From: Candidatus Saccharimonadota bacterium
GTDB taxonomy: Bacteria; Patescibacteriota; Saccharimonadia; Saccharimonadales; Saccharimonadaceae
Assembly: GCA_017421325.1 (NCBI GenBank)
Contig: JAFOJO010000009.1
Span: forward strand, 1-40,246
Reading direction: 5' to 3'
Length of the DNA stretch: 40,246 nt
A model generated the notes under the pieces. The model did not search any database and had not been told where the DNA came from. It saw only the letters and a list, made by a program, of their open reading frames with translations. The translations under genes were made by a program, and so were the position numbers. Numbering within the stretch: the stretch's first letter is position 1; the number at the start of each line of letters is the position of its first letter. Of the stretch, positions 15,457 through 23,784 are shown one piece after another.

Positions 15457-16722
15457 CTAATATTCAACACTTCCATATGCCGGCACTGCCGAAACAATCG
15501 TCTGCCCTGGCGCCAAAGCTACTTCTATGCCATCCTCATCAAAGAATTTAATCTGTTGGTCTTTAGCTCCCTTGGCCCAAGATCCCTTAATAGCGGTACC
15601 GTTCTGGAAGATATATGCATCCCCAGTTCCTATCGTAGTAATACTTTCATGATAATTATCTGCCGCCTTGCTTTCTTGCACTATCATTGCTACCACCACT
15701 GCCGGTGACATTTGCGCCAATCTGCACACATCCTCCGGATTTTTCTCACCCAAATCCACCGCATCACACTCATATACATCATGGGGCACCCCAGAACCAT
15801 AACTTCGATTATAAGTATTAGTCTCCGCATTGTAATCATAATGTACATTAAAGTTTGCCCATCCACCAAAATTCAAATCAATACTAGCAACATCTGCCAC
15901 GGTTTCGGAAGTATCGCCTGTCGCCACTTTGACAATATCTAATTTCTCCTTTACGCCCGCATCCACCCTAGACCTGCCAGATTCATCTGGTGTCATCCGC
16001 GCAAAACCCTGAATATTAGAAGTATTATAACCATGATCCGCACTAAATTGATTTAAATATGTAGCAGTCGTAAACAGATTATTCCATAGTCTAGTACCAT
16101 AAGTTCCCCGATACATATAGGTATAATCTTCGGATAAATCTTTATAGTCACCAGATTGCACCGCCACCAAGGCATCATGCGCACCACCAGCATGCACAAT
16201 CGTGCAATCAAACGGAGTATCCCATTCCAAATAATACATTCTGAGCGACCGAATCGGCCCAATCACTGCCGACGTTGGATTTTGATAAATCGCCGCAAAC
16301 CGCGTAATACCAGCCTCCGCAATAGCCTCAAATATTACACCGGCTTGAGTTAACCCAGCCTGTGGCCGCGCACCGTCCGTACCGTTTGGTGTCTGGATAC
16401 AATATGCCGGAGCCGTTTTTAATGATGCGTCCACCAAAGGCTCACCAGTCAAATCACTATATACTGCGCTATCATCTTTCTCATCATTAATTTGCGAGAA
16501 TTTTAATTCGCCAGCAACTTTACTTCCACCCAAAATACCTACTGCCAAACAAACTACGCCACCAATTGTCCCCACAATTCCACTTACAAGAAACGCAATA
16601 TTCTTTTTATCCCAATCAGATTTTTTTCCGGCCTTTTTTTCACCACCAAATGCTTCGACCAAATCCATTTCTAGACTATCCCCGTTTTTAGCTACTTTTA
16701 TTGGTTGTTTTTCCACCGTCAT
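15457..16722 (-). CDS. DUF3048 (YerB-like) membrane-anchored protein
   Basis: A 421-residue extracytoplasmic protein anchored by one transmembrane segment (about 44-66). The DUF3048 signature is evident: LTGEPL, then ARPQAGLTQAGVIFEAIAEA, GITRFAAIYQ and IGPIRSLRMYY, and the C-terminal half with SPAVVVAMIVQE. Bacterial members are called YerB-like; the role is unknown. The start ATG at 16722 has a GGAG ribosome-binding site about 8 nt upstream and a TGTTAAAAT promoter (16747-16752), so this is one of the Shine-Dalgarno-led genes. It is divergent from the surface protein at 16788. Confidence 0.9.
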   Translation of the reverse strand: MTVEKQPIKVAKNGDSLEMDLVEAFGGEKKAGKKSDWDKKNIAFLVSGIVGTIGGVVCLAVGILGGSKVAGELKFSQINDEKDDSAVYSDLTGEPLVDASLKTAPAYCIQTPNGTDGARPQAGLTQAGVIFEAIAEAGITRFAAIYQNPTSAVIGPIRSLRMYYLEWDTPFDCTIVHAGGAHDALVAVQSGDYKDLSEDYTYMYRGTYGTRLWNNLFTTATYLNQFSADHGYNTSNIQGFARMTPDESGRSRVDAGVKEKLDIVKVATGDTSETVADVASIDLNFGGWANFNVHYDYNAETNTYNRSYGSGVPHDVYECDAVDLGEKNPEDVCRLAQMSPAVVVAMIVQESKAADNYHESITTIGTGDAYIFQNGTAIKGSWAKGAKDQQIKFFDEDGIEVALAPGQTIVSAVPAYGSVEY

Positions 16723-16775
16723 ATGAGCTCCAAATTACTTATATTTATTTTAACACAAATCCATTATGGTTGTGC

Positions 16776-16781
16776 TATAAT
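16776..16781 (+). promoter_or_regulatory. Leaderless promoter of the surface protein
   Basis: TGC-TATAAT with exactly 6 nt to the ATG at 16788. Confidence 0.78.
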
Positions 16782-16787
16782 AAATAT

Positions 16788-17762
16788 ATGCTTAAGAAGA
16801 TTACAAAAGCTTCGATAATGCTTCTATTCGTAGGTACCCTGTTCTTCTTGTTGCCACCACATTTTTCTTCTGTTCACGCGGACGATTCTTCCAATACCAC
16901 CTTCCAAGTCAACGTACAAGAAGTATTATCTGTATCTATTACCACACCCACCAACTGGGCCAAGGGCAATATTAACAATTTTTTGCGCAACGAAGTCACT
17001 CTAGCTATCACGTCTAACCATATCGATGGTTTCACTGCTTCTATGATCTCCAGCGATACTAATGCCGAGCTCCATCACTCATCCAAAGCCAACACTGTTA
17101 TTCCTACCTTCGATGATAACGAATCTCATACTTGCACCGACAATACTACCTGTCCTGAATTCCCCGCAAATAAATGGGGCTTTGCAATTAACGCTGGCGC
17201 AAACACCGACGACGTATATAATCAAATACCCAAAGCCAGTGGCGCACCAACCACACTCATTAGCAATGCTCAAAGCACCGGCCAAACCCCTATCACCTCT
17301 CGTGATATTTACTTTGGCTCCAAATCCGACATCACTCAAGCTTCCGGCACCTATTCTGGTACCGTTATATTTTATGTAGTTTCTGGCATTATTGACAATA
17401 CCAATAACACCAATCCAAACCCACCCGTCAACCCAACCACCGATGGTTCTAGCACTCCTACTTATGCTAATGGTCAGACTGTGCAAACCGCCACCACAGA
17501 AAATCGCAACAGTAATAACCAAGTCGTTTCTACTACCACTACTACTACCATCAACGAAGGCGACGCTACCAGCTCTTACCAGGAGCCTGCCGGCGTTACC
17601 GATAGCACTAGCTCCAATATCTATGACGGCTCTATGCTAGCCACCGGCTTAGCCGTCACGGCATCGGTTGCCGCCGCTTCTGGTCTTACCTTCTTCATCC
17701 TTGCCAAACGCAAGAAAGACGATTACGACGAAGAAAAACCGCATAAATATGTTATAATATAA
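16788..17762 (+). CDS. Surface protein with signal peptide and C-terminal membrane anchor
   Basis: A 324-residue protein of unknown function. A signal peptide (about 1-31, ending in VHA-DD) is followed by a beta-rich domain (about 32-200: FQVNVQEVLSVSITTP, TSNHIDGFTASM) similar to the N-terminal domains of both FISUMP proteins here. Next come a Pro/Asn/Thr-rich linker (NPNPPVNPTTDG), a Thr run (STTTTTTI) and a C-terminal transmembrane segment with a basic tail (FFILAKRKKDD). No LPXTG motif is seen. The start is set by TATAAT-N6-ATG. Its last codons (YVII, stop) contain the TATAAT promoter of gltX. Confidence 0.8.
   Translation: MLKKITKASIMLLFVGTLFFLLPPHFSSVHADDSSNTTFQVNVQEVLSVSITTPTNWAKGNINNFLRNEVTLAITSNHIDGFTASMISSDTNAELHHSSKANTVIPTFDDNESHTCTDNTTCPEFPANKWGFAINAGANTDDVYNQIPKASGAPTTLISNAQSTGQTPITSRDIYFGSKSDITQASGTYSGTVIFYVVSGIIDNTNNTNPNPPVNPTTDGSSTPTYANGQTVQTATTENRNSNNQVVSTTTTTTINEGDATSSYQEPAGVTDSTSSNIYDGSMLATGLAVTASVAAASGLTFFILAKRKKDDYDEEKPHKYVII
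17753..17758 (+). promoter_or_regulatory. gltX promoter inside the upstream gene's last codons
   Basis: TGT-TATAAT overlaps codons for V-I-I of the upstream protein. The ATG follows after 7 nt. Confidence 0.72.
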
Positions 17763-17765
17763 TAT

Positions 17766-19205
17766 ATGGAAATTATTACTAGGTTTGCCCCTAGTCCTAC
17801 GGGGTATATTCATATCGGCAACGTCCGTTCTGCCATCTATCCTTATCTTCTCGCTAAACAAAATAACGGCAAGATGATTTTGCGTATCGAAGATACCGAC
17901 CGTGCTCGCTATGTAGAAGGCGCCACAGAATTAATAGAAGGCACTCTGGAATGGCTTGGTCTCAATTGGGATGAAGGCCCCATTGTGGGTGGCCCACACA
18001 GCCCTTATTTCCAAAGCGAACGTATGGAAATTTATCACAAATGGGCTCGCAAATTAATTGAATCTGGCCGTGCTTATGCCGACCCTACCCCGCCAGAGCA
18101 AATCGCCCAATATCGTGAAAAATGTAATCAAGAAAAAGTTCCATTTCTTTATCGTAACTTCCGTCCAGAAAACACTCCAGAATGGAAACCAGGTATTCCA
18201 CTGCGCTTCAAGACTGAGCCAAAATCCTATACTTGGCACGACGAAGTCATGGGAGATATGCACGCTGGTCCAGAAGTCTTAGACGACATCATACTTATTA
18301 AAAAAGATGGTTACCCTACTTATAATTTTGCCCACATTGTAGACGATGCTGAAATGGGCGTCACACATGTTATGCGTGGCGTAGAATATTTATCCAGCAC
18401 GCCAAATTATTTGGCACTGTACGAAGCACTACATCTCGCACAACCTAAACTTGTCTCCTTGCCACACATTTTGGCGCCACAAGGCAATAAAAAACTCGGC
18501 AAACGCGACGGCGCTAAATCCGTCACCGAATATCGTGACGATGGCGTTTTAGCCGAAGCTATGCTAAATTATCTCGCCTGCCTTGGTTGGAACGACGGTA
18601 CCGAGCAAGAAATCTACACCAAAGACGAACTTATCAAAAATTTCTCGTTGGATCGCATTCAGAATTCTGGCGCTCGCTACGACGAAACAAAATTACTCTG
18701 GCTAAACGGCCAATGGATTCGCCGTATTTTTATCGAACAAGGCGCCGAAGCTCTTTATGCTCGTACTACCAATTTCTGGCCAGAAATCGCCAATGATTCT
18801 CCCGATGAGTATAAGATCAAAGTTCTATCTATTATCTATGATCGCCTCAAAACTCTTTCCGATCTCCGCGAAATGACCACTTATTTCTTTGAAGATCCCC
18901 GCATAGATATAGATACGTTAGTCAACAATAAATTTGTCAAAAAGCTTTCCGAAGCCGAAATAGAAGACCTACTCAAGCTAACTATTACCAAACTCACTGA
19001 CCTCAAAGAGTGGAACGCCAATAATATCCAAACAATACTAAACGATTTATTAGCAGAAACCGGCAAAAAACCCGCCGAACTCTTTAGTCTTATCCGCATC
19101 GCTATTAGTTTTGCCCCATTTAGTCCAGCACTCAATCTCACTATGGAAGTCTTGGGTCGCGAAATCACCTTAGCCCGCCTCAATGCCGTCGCTAGAAGTA
19201 TTTAA
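17766..19205 (+). CDS. gltX: Glutamyl-tRNA synthetase
   Basis: Charges tRNA-Glu in the cytoplasm. The 479-residue protein has normal length. The class I catalytic motif is FAPSPTGYIHIGN (HIGH variant HIGN), followed by RIEDTDRARYVEGA, and the KMSKS-type loop KKLGKRDGAKS (about 239-249). The C-terminal anticodon-binding domain is present. Without an obvious glutaminyl synthetase in the window it cannot be told whether it is discriminating. The start is 7 nt after TATAAT with no Shine-Dalgarno. Confidence 0.97.
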   Translation: MEIITRFAPSPTGYIHIGNVRSAIYPYLLAKQNNGKMILRIEDTDRARYVEGATELIEGTLEWLGLNWDEGPIVGGPHSPYFQSERMEIYHKWARKLIESGRAYADPTPPEQIAQYREKCNQEKVPFLYRNFRPENTPEWKPGIPLRFKTEPKSYTWHDEVMGDMHAGPEVLDDIILIKKDGYPTYNFAHIVDDAEMGVTHVMRGVEYLSSTPNYLALYEALHLAQPKLVSLPHILAPQGNKKLGKRDGAKSVTEYRDDGVLAEAMLNYLACLGWNDGTEQEIYTKDELIKNFSLDRIQNSGARYDETKLLWLNGQWIRRIFIEQGAEALYARTTNFWPEIANDSPDEYKIKVLSIIYDRLKTLSDLREMTTYFFEDPRIDIDTLVNNKFVKKLSEAEIEDLLKLTITKLTDLKEWNANNIQTILNDLLAETGKKPAELFSLIRIAISFAPFSPALNLTMEVLGREITLARLNAVARSI

Positions 19206-19215
19206 CCCAAAATCA

Positions 19216-19289
19216 AAACGTAATTCACTTCCGTTTCTGTTTTTAATCTAGTTTTCTTTGCTGGACTTTCTTTTTTCGAAAAGAAAGTC
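19216..19289. terminator. Terminator region between gltX and a convergent gene
   Basis: A perfect 11-bp hairpin, GACTTTCTTTT-TTCG-AAAAGAAAGTC (19264-19289), with a UUCG-type loop is bidirectional. A weaker AAACG/CGTTT hairpin followed by T5 (19216-19246) lies just after the gltX stop. Confidence 0.8.
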
Positions 19290-19294
19290 AAAAG

Positions 19295-20164
19295 TCACAA
19301 TGACGTCGCAATTCCATTAATTTGCTTCTTGGTCAAAGAACCTGCAGTTGTATCGATCTTATATACCACTCCACCATTCACCCAAGCCGCATCGCTGCCA
19401 CTTATATAAATCGTCAGCCCTTGCTCGCGTACAGTTGAATAATTCTCGCCATATTCATCCTTCACAAAATTCGTCAGTAACGCATTAGAATCCCAAGACG
19501 ACTGCTCTTCAATTAGCGAGAACGCATCACCAGTACTAGCATTTTTAAAATTCAAAGTAATTTTGCCATCTTCCGAAGTAATATCCGACAGGCTAAAATC
19601 TCGCGGCACGTAACCAGGGTAAGATGCCTCTATGCCAGTCTGCATCGCCGCTACCCGCATCGAGATATCCGGCATATTTAAATTCACAAAATACACAATC
19701 GCAAACACTGCTGCTGCCGCACAAGAAAGTGCCAACACCACCCTGCCTAAGCCAAAATGTACTTTAGGTGATTTCTGCTTCTTTGCTTTCTTAGCTTTAG
19801 CAGTCTTTTCATTTTCCATCGGCTTCGCCGCATTTGCCAAAGCTTTTTGTATTGCCTGATCCTTTAGTTCTTTCGCGCTCATTTTTACCGGTGCGGCTAC
19901 AGGCGCTACCCTACTTTTCATTTTAGCGTTCGCCGCGACCTGCATCGGGTGGGTTACTACTGGCGCTACTGGCTGCTCCACTTCAGAAACTTTAGCCGCC
20001 ACACTCGCATTTTGAAAATGTTTCACCCTAGGACTTCTCTTTACCTGCACCATTACATCGGCACTTCTCATTGGTCGTTTTACATATTTTCGATTCAGCG
20101 TGGTAGAAGCTTGCACTCTGCGGTGCGCAGTCTTAGCAGTATTGTTATTATCGGATTTTTGCAT
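19295..20164 (-). CDS. Single-pass membrane protein, unknown function
   Basis: Not recognised. The 289-residue protein has a long basic, Ala/Val/Pro/Lys-rich N-terminal region (about 1-140, including a lysine-rich AKAKKAKKQK), one transmembrane segment (VVLALSCAAAAVFAIVYFV) and an extracellular domain of about 120 residues (YPGYVPRDF, LNFKNAS, SWDSNALL, LTIYISGSDAAWVNGGVVY). The last part looks like a compact alpha/beta domain but no family can be named. A GAGG ribosome-binding site is 7 nt before the ATG. It ends at the shared terminator with gltX and is divergent from the PEGA protein. Confidence 0.72.
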   Translation of the reverse strand: MQKSDNNNTAKTAHRRVQASTTLNRKYVKRPMRSADVMVQVKRSPRVKHFQNASVAAKVSEVEQPVAPVVTHPMQVAANAKMKSRVAPVAAPVKMSAKELKDQAIQKALANAAKPMENEKTAKAKKAKKQKSPKVHFGLGRVVLALSCAAAAVFAIVYFVNLNMPDISMRVAAMQTGIEASYPGYVPRDFSLSDITSEDGKITLNFKNASTGDAFSLIEEQSSWDSNALLTNFVKDEYGENYSTVREQGLTIYISGSDAAWVNGGVVYKIDTTAGSLTKKQINGIATSL

Positions 20165-20258
20165 TTTATACCTCGCTTATTCTTATAATTATCATACTAT
20201 TTACCACCACAAAACGCAAGAGCTAATTCGCAAAATGGCAAAAAATAATAATAAGTGT

Positions 20259-20264
20259 TATAAT
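20259..20264 (+). promoter_or_regulatory. Promoter of the PEGA protein
   Basis: TGT-TATAAT with 9 nt to the ATG at 20274, so the leader is at most a few nucleotides. Confidence 0.65.
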
Positions 20265-20273
20265 ATATATTAT

Positions 20274-21686
20274 ATGAATCCCGAAAAGGCCAAGCGCCGT
20301 CAAAGTCTTAAAGTTATCATTTCCGAGTCTATTATGGTACTCGCTATTATTTTAATGGTCACCGCTTTGGCCTTCATCGTCTCTGGTTACTGGTTAAATT
20401 CCGACTTCAAAGTCGAGCGCAACGGTCTTCTGCAAATCTCCTCCGTTCCCACCGGTGCCGATATCTTTATCGATGGCGAGTCCGCCTGGATGCAACGCAC
20501 CAATACCTCCAAAGTCCTTTCCAGCGGCGAGCATACTATCACTCTTACTAAAGACGGCTACGATTCTTGGTCTAAAACCATCAATATCTCCGAAGGTCTA
20601 CTTTATCGCATTCACTACCCCCGCCTCTTCCCTAACGACCGCACCGCTGAAAACGCTCTAGACGTTACTAGCACCACCCTCGCCACCACTTCGCCAGATC
20701 ACAATTCCCTTATCCTTATCAACGACACCACCAACTGGAGTTTTATTAATCTCGACAGCGACAATATCGATCCTCAAATATTAGACGTTTCCAAAATCTT
20801 CTCTAGCGTCAGTCTCGCCGAAGATGCCGAAGTCGGTCTTTTTACCGGCAAAATTCTCAATATCGATTGGGACTACAACGGCACCCACGCTCTCTTCAAA
20901 GTTCAGACCGACGACACTATCGAATGGGCCCTTCTGGACGTCAAAAATCCCAAAAACAGCATTAATCTTACTCGCGAATTTGGCGGTAACTTCGCCGAAG
21001 TCCAAATTCTCGACAACGATTCTAATAATCTCCTCGCTGTGCAAAATGACAATCTCCATCGTATCGATGTTTCCGGCAAATCTCTTTCCGCTGTCCTTAT
21101 TGAAAACATCATCAATTTTGACCATTACGGCAACAACGAAATCATTTTCTCCGCCAAAGGTAGCGACCAAGAAGAAACCGCACCATATTATATCGGCCTC
21201 CTCAAAATTGGCGATGATAAAATCACCACCCTCGCCACTACCCATGCCCCAGCCAGAGTCGCCCTCAGTAAATTCTACGACGACAAATACATCACCATAT
21301 TAGAAGGCAATCTCGTCTCCCTCTACCAAAAAGAAGATTTCAGACTTCTGCACACTTTCGAACTCACTTTTGAACCTAACACCATGGAAGTCGGCCACAG
21401 CGGCGAATTTATTACTATGACACTAAATAATCAAATCGCCACTCTAGATATGGAGTCTATGGCCATTATCGAATGGCAAACCGATAGCCCCAACTTCGGC
21501 TGGATAGATAACGATATGATTTATTCCATTGCCAACGGTAATCTCACCGTTTACGATTACGACGGCCTCAATCGCCGCACCATTGCCACCAATGCTTCCA
21601 GCCATTTCCCCGCCGCCATCACCAACGACAAATGGCTCTACTACTTTAGCGACGATTCCCTAGTCCGTGAAACTATCACCAATTAA
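20274..21686 (+). CDS. PEGA-domain, propeller-like membrane-anchored protein
   Basis: A 470-residue protein. A transmembrane segment (about 22-44) is followed by a PEGA domain (about 55-120: LLQISSVPTGADIFIDGES, SSGEHTITLTKDGYDSW), then several repeating beta-blades to the C-terminus that look like a propeller (for example WSFINLDSDN, TIEWALLDV, IATLDMESM). PEGA domains are common in surface-layer-like proteins. The substrate is unknown. The start at 20274 follows the promoter TATAAT; the longer open frame from 20100 runs through the divergent gene and is not used. It ends 3 bp from the convergent sortase gene. Confidence 0.82.
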   Translation: MNPEKAKRRQSLKVIISESIMVLAIILMVTALAFIVSGYWLNSDFKVERNGLLQISSVPTGADIFIDGESAWMQRTNTSKVLSSGEHTITLTKDGYDSWSKTINISEGLLYRIHYPRLFPNDRTAENALDVTSTTLATTSPDHNSLILINDTTNWSFINLDSDNIDPQILDVSKIFSSVSLAEDAEVGLFTGKILNIDWDYNGTHALFKVQTDDTIEWALLDVKNPKNSINLTREFGGNFAEVQILDNDSNNLLAVQNDNLHRIDVSGKSLSAVLIENIINFDHYGNNEIIFSAKGSDQEETAPYYIGLLKIGDDKITTLATTHAPARVALSKFYDDKYITILEGNLVSLYQKEDFRLLHTFELTFEPNTMEVGHSGEFITMTLNNQIATLDMESMAIIEWQTDSPNFGWIDNDMIYSIANGNLTVYDYDGLNRRTIATNASSHFPAAITNDKWLYYFSDDSLVRETITN

Positions 21687-21689
21687 CCG

Positions 21690-22904
21690 CTAATTGCCCG
21701 TCAACCAATTCCAAATTCCTTCAAAGAAAGACGGTTCGTTAGATGGCAGAACCTCAGTGGTATTTTGGTCCACCGTCGGCATTTTATCCGCCTCTTCCGC
21801 TCCGTCATAGCTTGGCGAAATTTGTTCCGCCGTCACCAACAAACGATACCTAGAAGTCCCCAGCGGCGTACAAGTTACCAACGTAAGTAATGGTTTGTCC
21901 GTATCCACTACTAGCGCCGCCACATTACTTGGTTCTACTACTTCCTTCTTAATCACCCGGTAAGTATATCGCACCGAATTGTAGTTTACATATATTAAAT
22001 CTCCATCGTCTAACCGCTCTAGTCCAGAGAAAATATATTTATACGGATTAGAACTATATACATCCCCCGCCGAATGTCCCGTAATCACCAAATTCCCAAT
22101 TTCTCCAGGATACGCACTCGCACCCGCTATCCTGTAATGCGCCACTCCATTATTCATTGCACTCATCACTTCATTTAGCGAAATCCCAAAATGTATCGGC
22201 ACATCTATATTCAATTTCGGGATAATCAACCGCGGCTCCGCCGACACTGTCTGCGTAATCGTCGGATCTATCGCTTCTATCTGCGAAGCTGGCGCATTCC
22301 CTGGTGATACATACGCCATAATTGGGGCAAAAATCAACCGATTATATTGTAAAAACAATATTAATAACACTACCGACACTCCAGCAAGTACCGGTATCCA
22401 ATGTCGTCGCCGGCGCGATTTTTTCGCATTCTCTGTTGCTTTTTTACGAATTGTTCTTCTTAATCTACTCTTAATATCGTCATCGTTTTCGGAAGAAACA
22501 GACGCGCCCCCTTCAGCATTCCCACCTGTTAATGAAAGTCCAGCTTTTTTATCGCTTTTCATACTATTGCGCGTCAGCGTTCCTAATATTTCTTCTTCTT
22601 CCGCCCTGTTTCTGGCGTCTTTCAAACGCTCTTTTTCTATATAAGTCCGCGCCGCCTTAGAATAATAATCACTATAGTACTTCTGATAATAATCTTGCCA
22701 CGCCGAGTGATACTTCTTCCACGATTCTGAATTAATTTTTGGCGCTACCGGCTCATTTTTTAGGTGTGCATCATTGTTTTCTGGACTACTCGCCGCTTTT
22801 TTGGCCGACTGAGCATAAGCCGCTAGCACCTTTTTCCTAGCGATTTGCGCGGCTGTCTGCCTCTGTACGTCTCTAGAAGATAGCCCACCTTTTTCCGAAT
22901 CCAT
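21690..22904 (-). CDS. Sortase
   Basis: A transpeptidase that anchors surface proteins to the envelope. The 404-residue protein has a long charged cytoplasmic N-terminus (about 1-180), a transmembrane segment (WIPVLAGVSVVLLILFLQY), and a sortase domain (about 235-375) with the catalytic His in NLVITGHSAGD, the catalytic Cys in LLTLVTCTP and the Arg in TSRYRLLV. TLVTCTP is typical of class C/E-like enzymes; the class is not certain. Possible substrates nearby include the 35882 protein (VPNTG/APNTG motifs). The ATG at 22904 is preceded by TATAAT-N6; the frame extending to 23039 through tRNA-Leu is an artefact. Confidence 0.93.
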   Translation of the reverse strand: MDSEKGGLSSRDVQRQTAAQIARKKVLAAYAQSAKKAASSPENNDAHLKNEPVAPKINSESWKKYHSAWQDYYQKYYSDYYSKAARTYIEKERLKDARNRAEEEEILGTLTRNSMKSDKKAGLSLTGGNAEGGASVSSENDDDIKSRLRRTIRKKATENAKKSRRRRHWIPVLAGVSVVLLILFLQYNRLIFAPIMAYVSPGNAPASQIEAIDPTITQTVSAEPRLIIPKLNIDVPIHFGISLNEVMSAMNNGVAHYRIAGASAYPGEIGNLVITGHSAGDVYSSNPYKYIFSGLERLDDGDLIYVNYNSVRYTYRVIKKEVVEPSNVAALVVDTDKPLLTLVTCTPLGTSRYRLLVTAEQISPSYDGAEEADKMPTVDQNTTEVLPSNEPSFFEGIWNWLTGN

Positions 22905-22910
22905 AATAAA

Positions 22911-22916
22911 ATTATA
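22911..22916 (-). promoter_or_regulatory. Leaderless promoter of the sortase gene
   Basis: TGC-TATAAT with exactly 6 nt to the ATG at 22904. Confidence 0.78.
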
Positions 22917-22951
22917 GCATAATTCACCAAAATATGTTAAAATAAAGATAT

Positions 22952-23038
22952 GGGCGAGTGGCGGAACTGGTAGACGCGCTAGACTCAAAATCTTGTGATC
23001 GTAAGATCGTGAGGGTTCAAGTCCCTCCTCGCCCACCA
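22952..23038 (+). tRNA. tRNA-Leu(CAA)
   Basis: Class II tRNA of 87 nt with a long variable arm (TGATCG-TAAG-ATCG type). Acceptor GGGCGAG/CTCGCCC, anticodon loop CTCAAAA with CAA, encoded CCA. One T-T mismatch is present in the anticodon stem. TGT-TAAAAT lies just upstream. The last 11 bases recur at 23114-23124. Confidence 0.95.
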
Positions 23039-23076
23039 TGTTAAGACTACATCTTGGAGGTCAAGGTATAGTGAAG

Positions 23077-23109
23077 AAAACCCCTGATTTGTCGGGGGCT
23101 TTCTTTTGC
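23077..23109 (+). terminator. Intrinsic terminator after tRNA-Leu(CAA)
   Basis: CCCCTGA-TTTG-TCGGGGG hairpin with an A-rich left flank and CTTTCTTTT on the right. Confidence 0.85.
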
Positions 23110-23113
23110 TATT

Positions 23114-23124
23114 CTCGCCCACCA
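23114..23124 (+). repeat. Copy of the tRNA-Leu 3' end
   Basis: CTCGCCCACCA is identical to the last 11 bases of tRNA-Leu(CAA) (23028-23038), 86 bp downstream in the same orientation. Apart from the nudix promoter region (TATATAAT-like box near 23200), I see nothing else in 23125-23268. Confidence 0.75.
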
Positions 23125-23268
23125 CGCAGAACAAGTCCCAAAGTGGCTTCTTTTAGTTTTAGATAATCCTACACTTTTACCAACCCTATTTTTCTTATAT
23201 AATATATAACAATAAGTTTAATATGCTACGATTTTAGCAAAATTTGAACATCGAAGGAGAATTAAAGT

Positions 23269-23754
23269 ATGCAATCAGATATTGAAAAACATTTTGCCGT
23301 AAGTGGTTTTGTTATGAACCAAGAAAAGACGAAACTATTAATGGTGTATCACAAAAAATTGAATACCTGGGTCATCCCTGGGGGTCATTTAGAGGCTGAC
23401 GAATATCCAGCAGATGGAGCTATTAGAGAAATTTTTGAAGAAACAGGAGTTAATGCTACAGTAATTGATTCCAGCGAATTTGCATTTAAAGGCAATAAAA
23501 AGGAATCATCTATTGCTACACCTTACGCCATGCTGAGCGAATTCATACCAGAAAAAGGCGATAAACCTGCGCATATCCATATGGATTTTATATTTGTATG
23601 TACAGCCGACGAAGAGATTCCTAGAAAACGAGAAACTGAAGTTGCCGATGTGAAATGGATGACTTGGGAAGAAGTTTTAGAATCAGACATATTTGAATCT
23701 ATTAAGGAGTTCGCGAGAAAGATGGTAGACGAAAAAAGCAAAAATGTGACGTAA
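23269..23754 (+). CDS. Nudix hydrolase
   Basis: A 161-residue enzyme of the Nudix superfamily, which cleaves nucleoside diphosphates linked to another moiety. The Nudix box is complete: GGHLEADEYPADGAIREIFEETGV (about 41-64), with G, E, RE, EE, G in the required spacing. Substrate unknown; it is MutT/ADP-ribose-like in size. It has a good AAGGAG Shine-Dalgarno. Codons such as AGA, GGA and GAA are more common than in adjacent genes, so recent acquisition is plausible. It is convergent with the FISUMP gene that ends 31 bp away. Confidence 0.93.
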   Translation: MQSDIEKHFAVSGFVMNQEKTKLLMVYHKKLNTWVIPGGHLEADEYPADGAIREIFEETGVNATVIDSSEFAFKGNKKESSIATPYAMLSEFIPEKGDKPAHIHMDFIFVCTADEEIPRKRETEVADVKWMTWEEVLESDIFESIKEFARKMVDEKSKNVT

Positions 23755-23784
23755 CAGAAACATATAACCATTTTAGGCCTTTTT

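Noticed and set aside
20100..20273. N-terminal extension of the PEGA protein
   Set aside because: It lies antisense to the divergent gene and upstream of the TATAAT promoter; the proper signal anchor begins at 20274.
22905..23039. Sortase reading frame extended through tRNA-Leu to 23039
   Set aside because: The extension encodes tRNA-antisense peptide (GLEPSRSYDHK...) and crosses the tRNA and the TATAAT promoter; the start at 22904 is exactly 6 nt from the -10.
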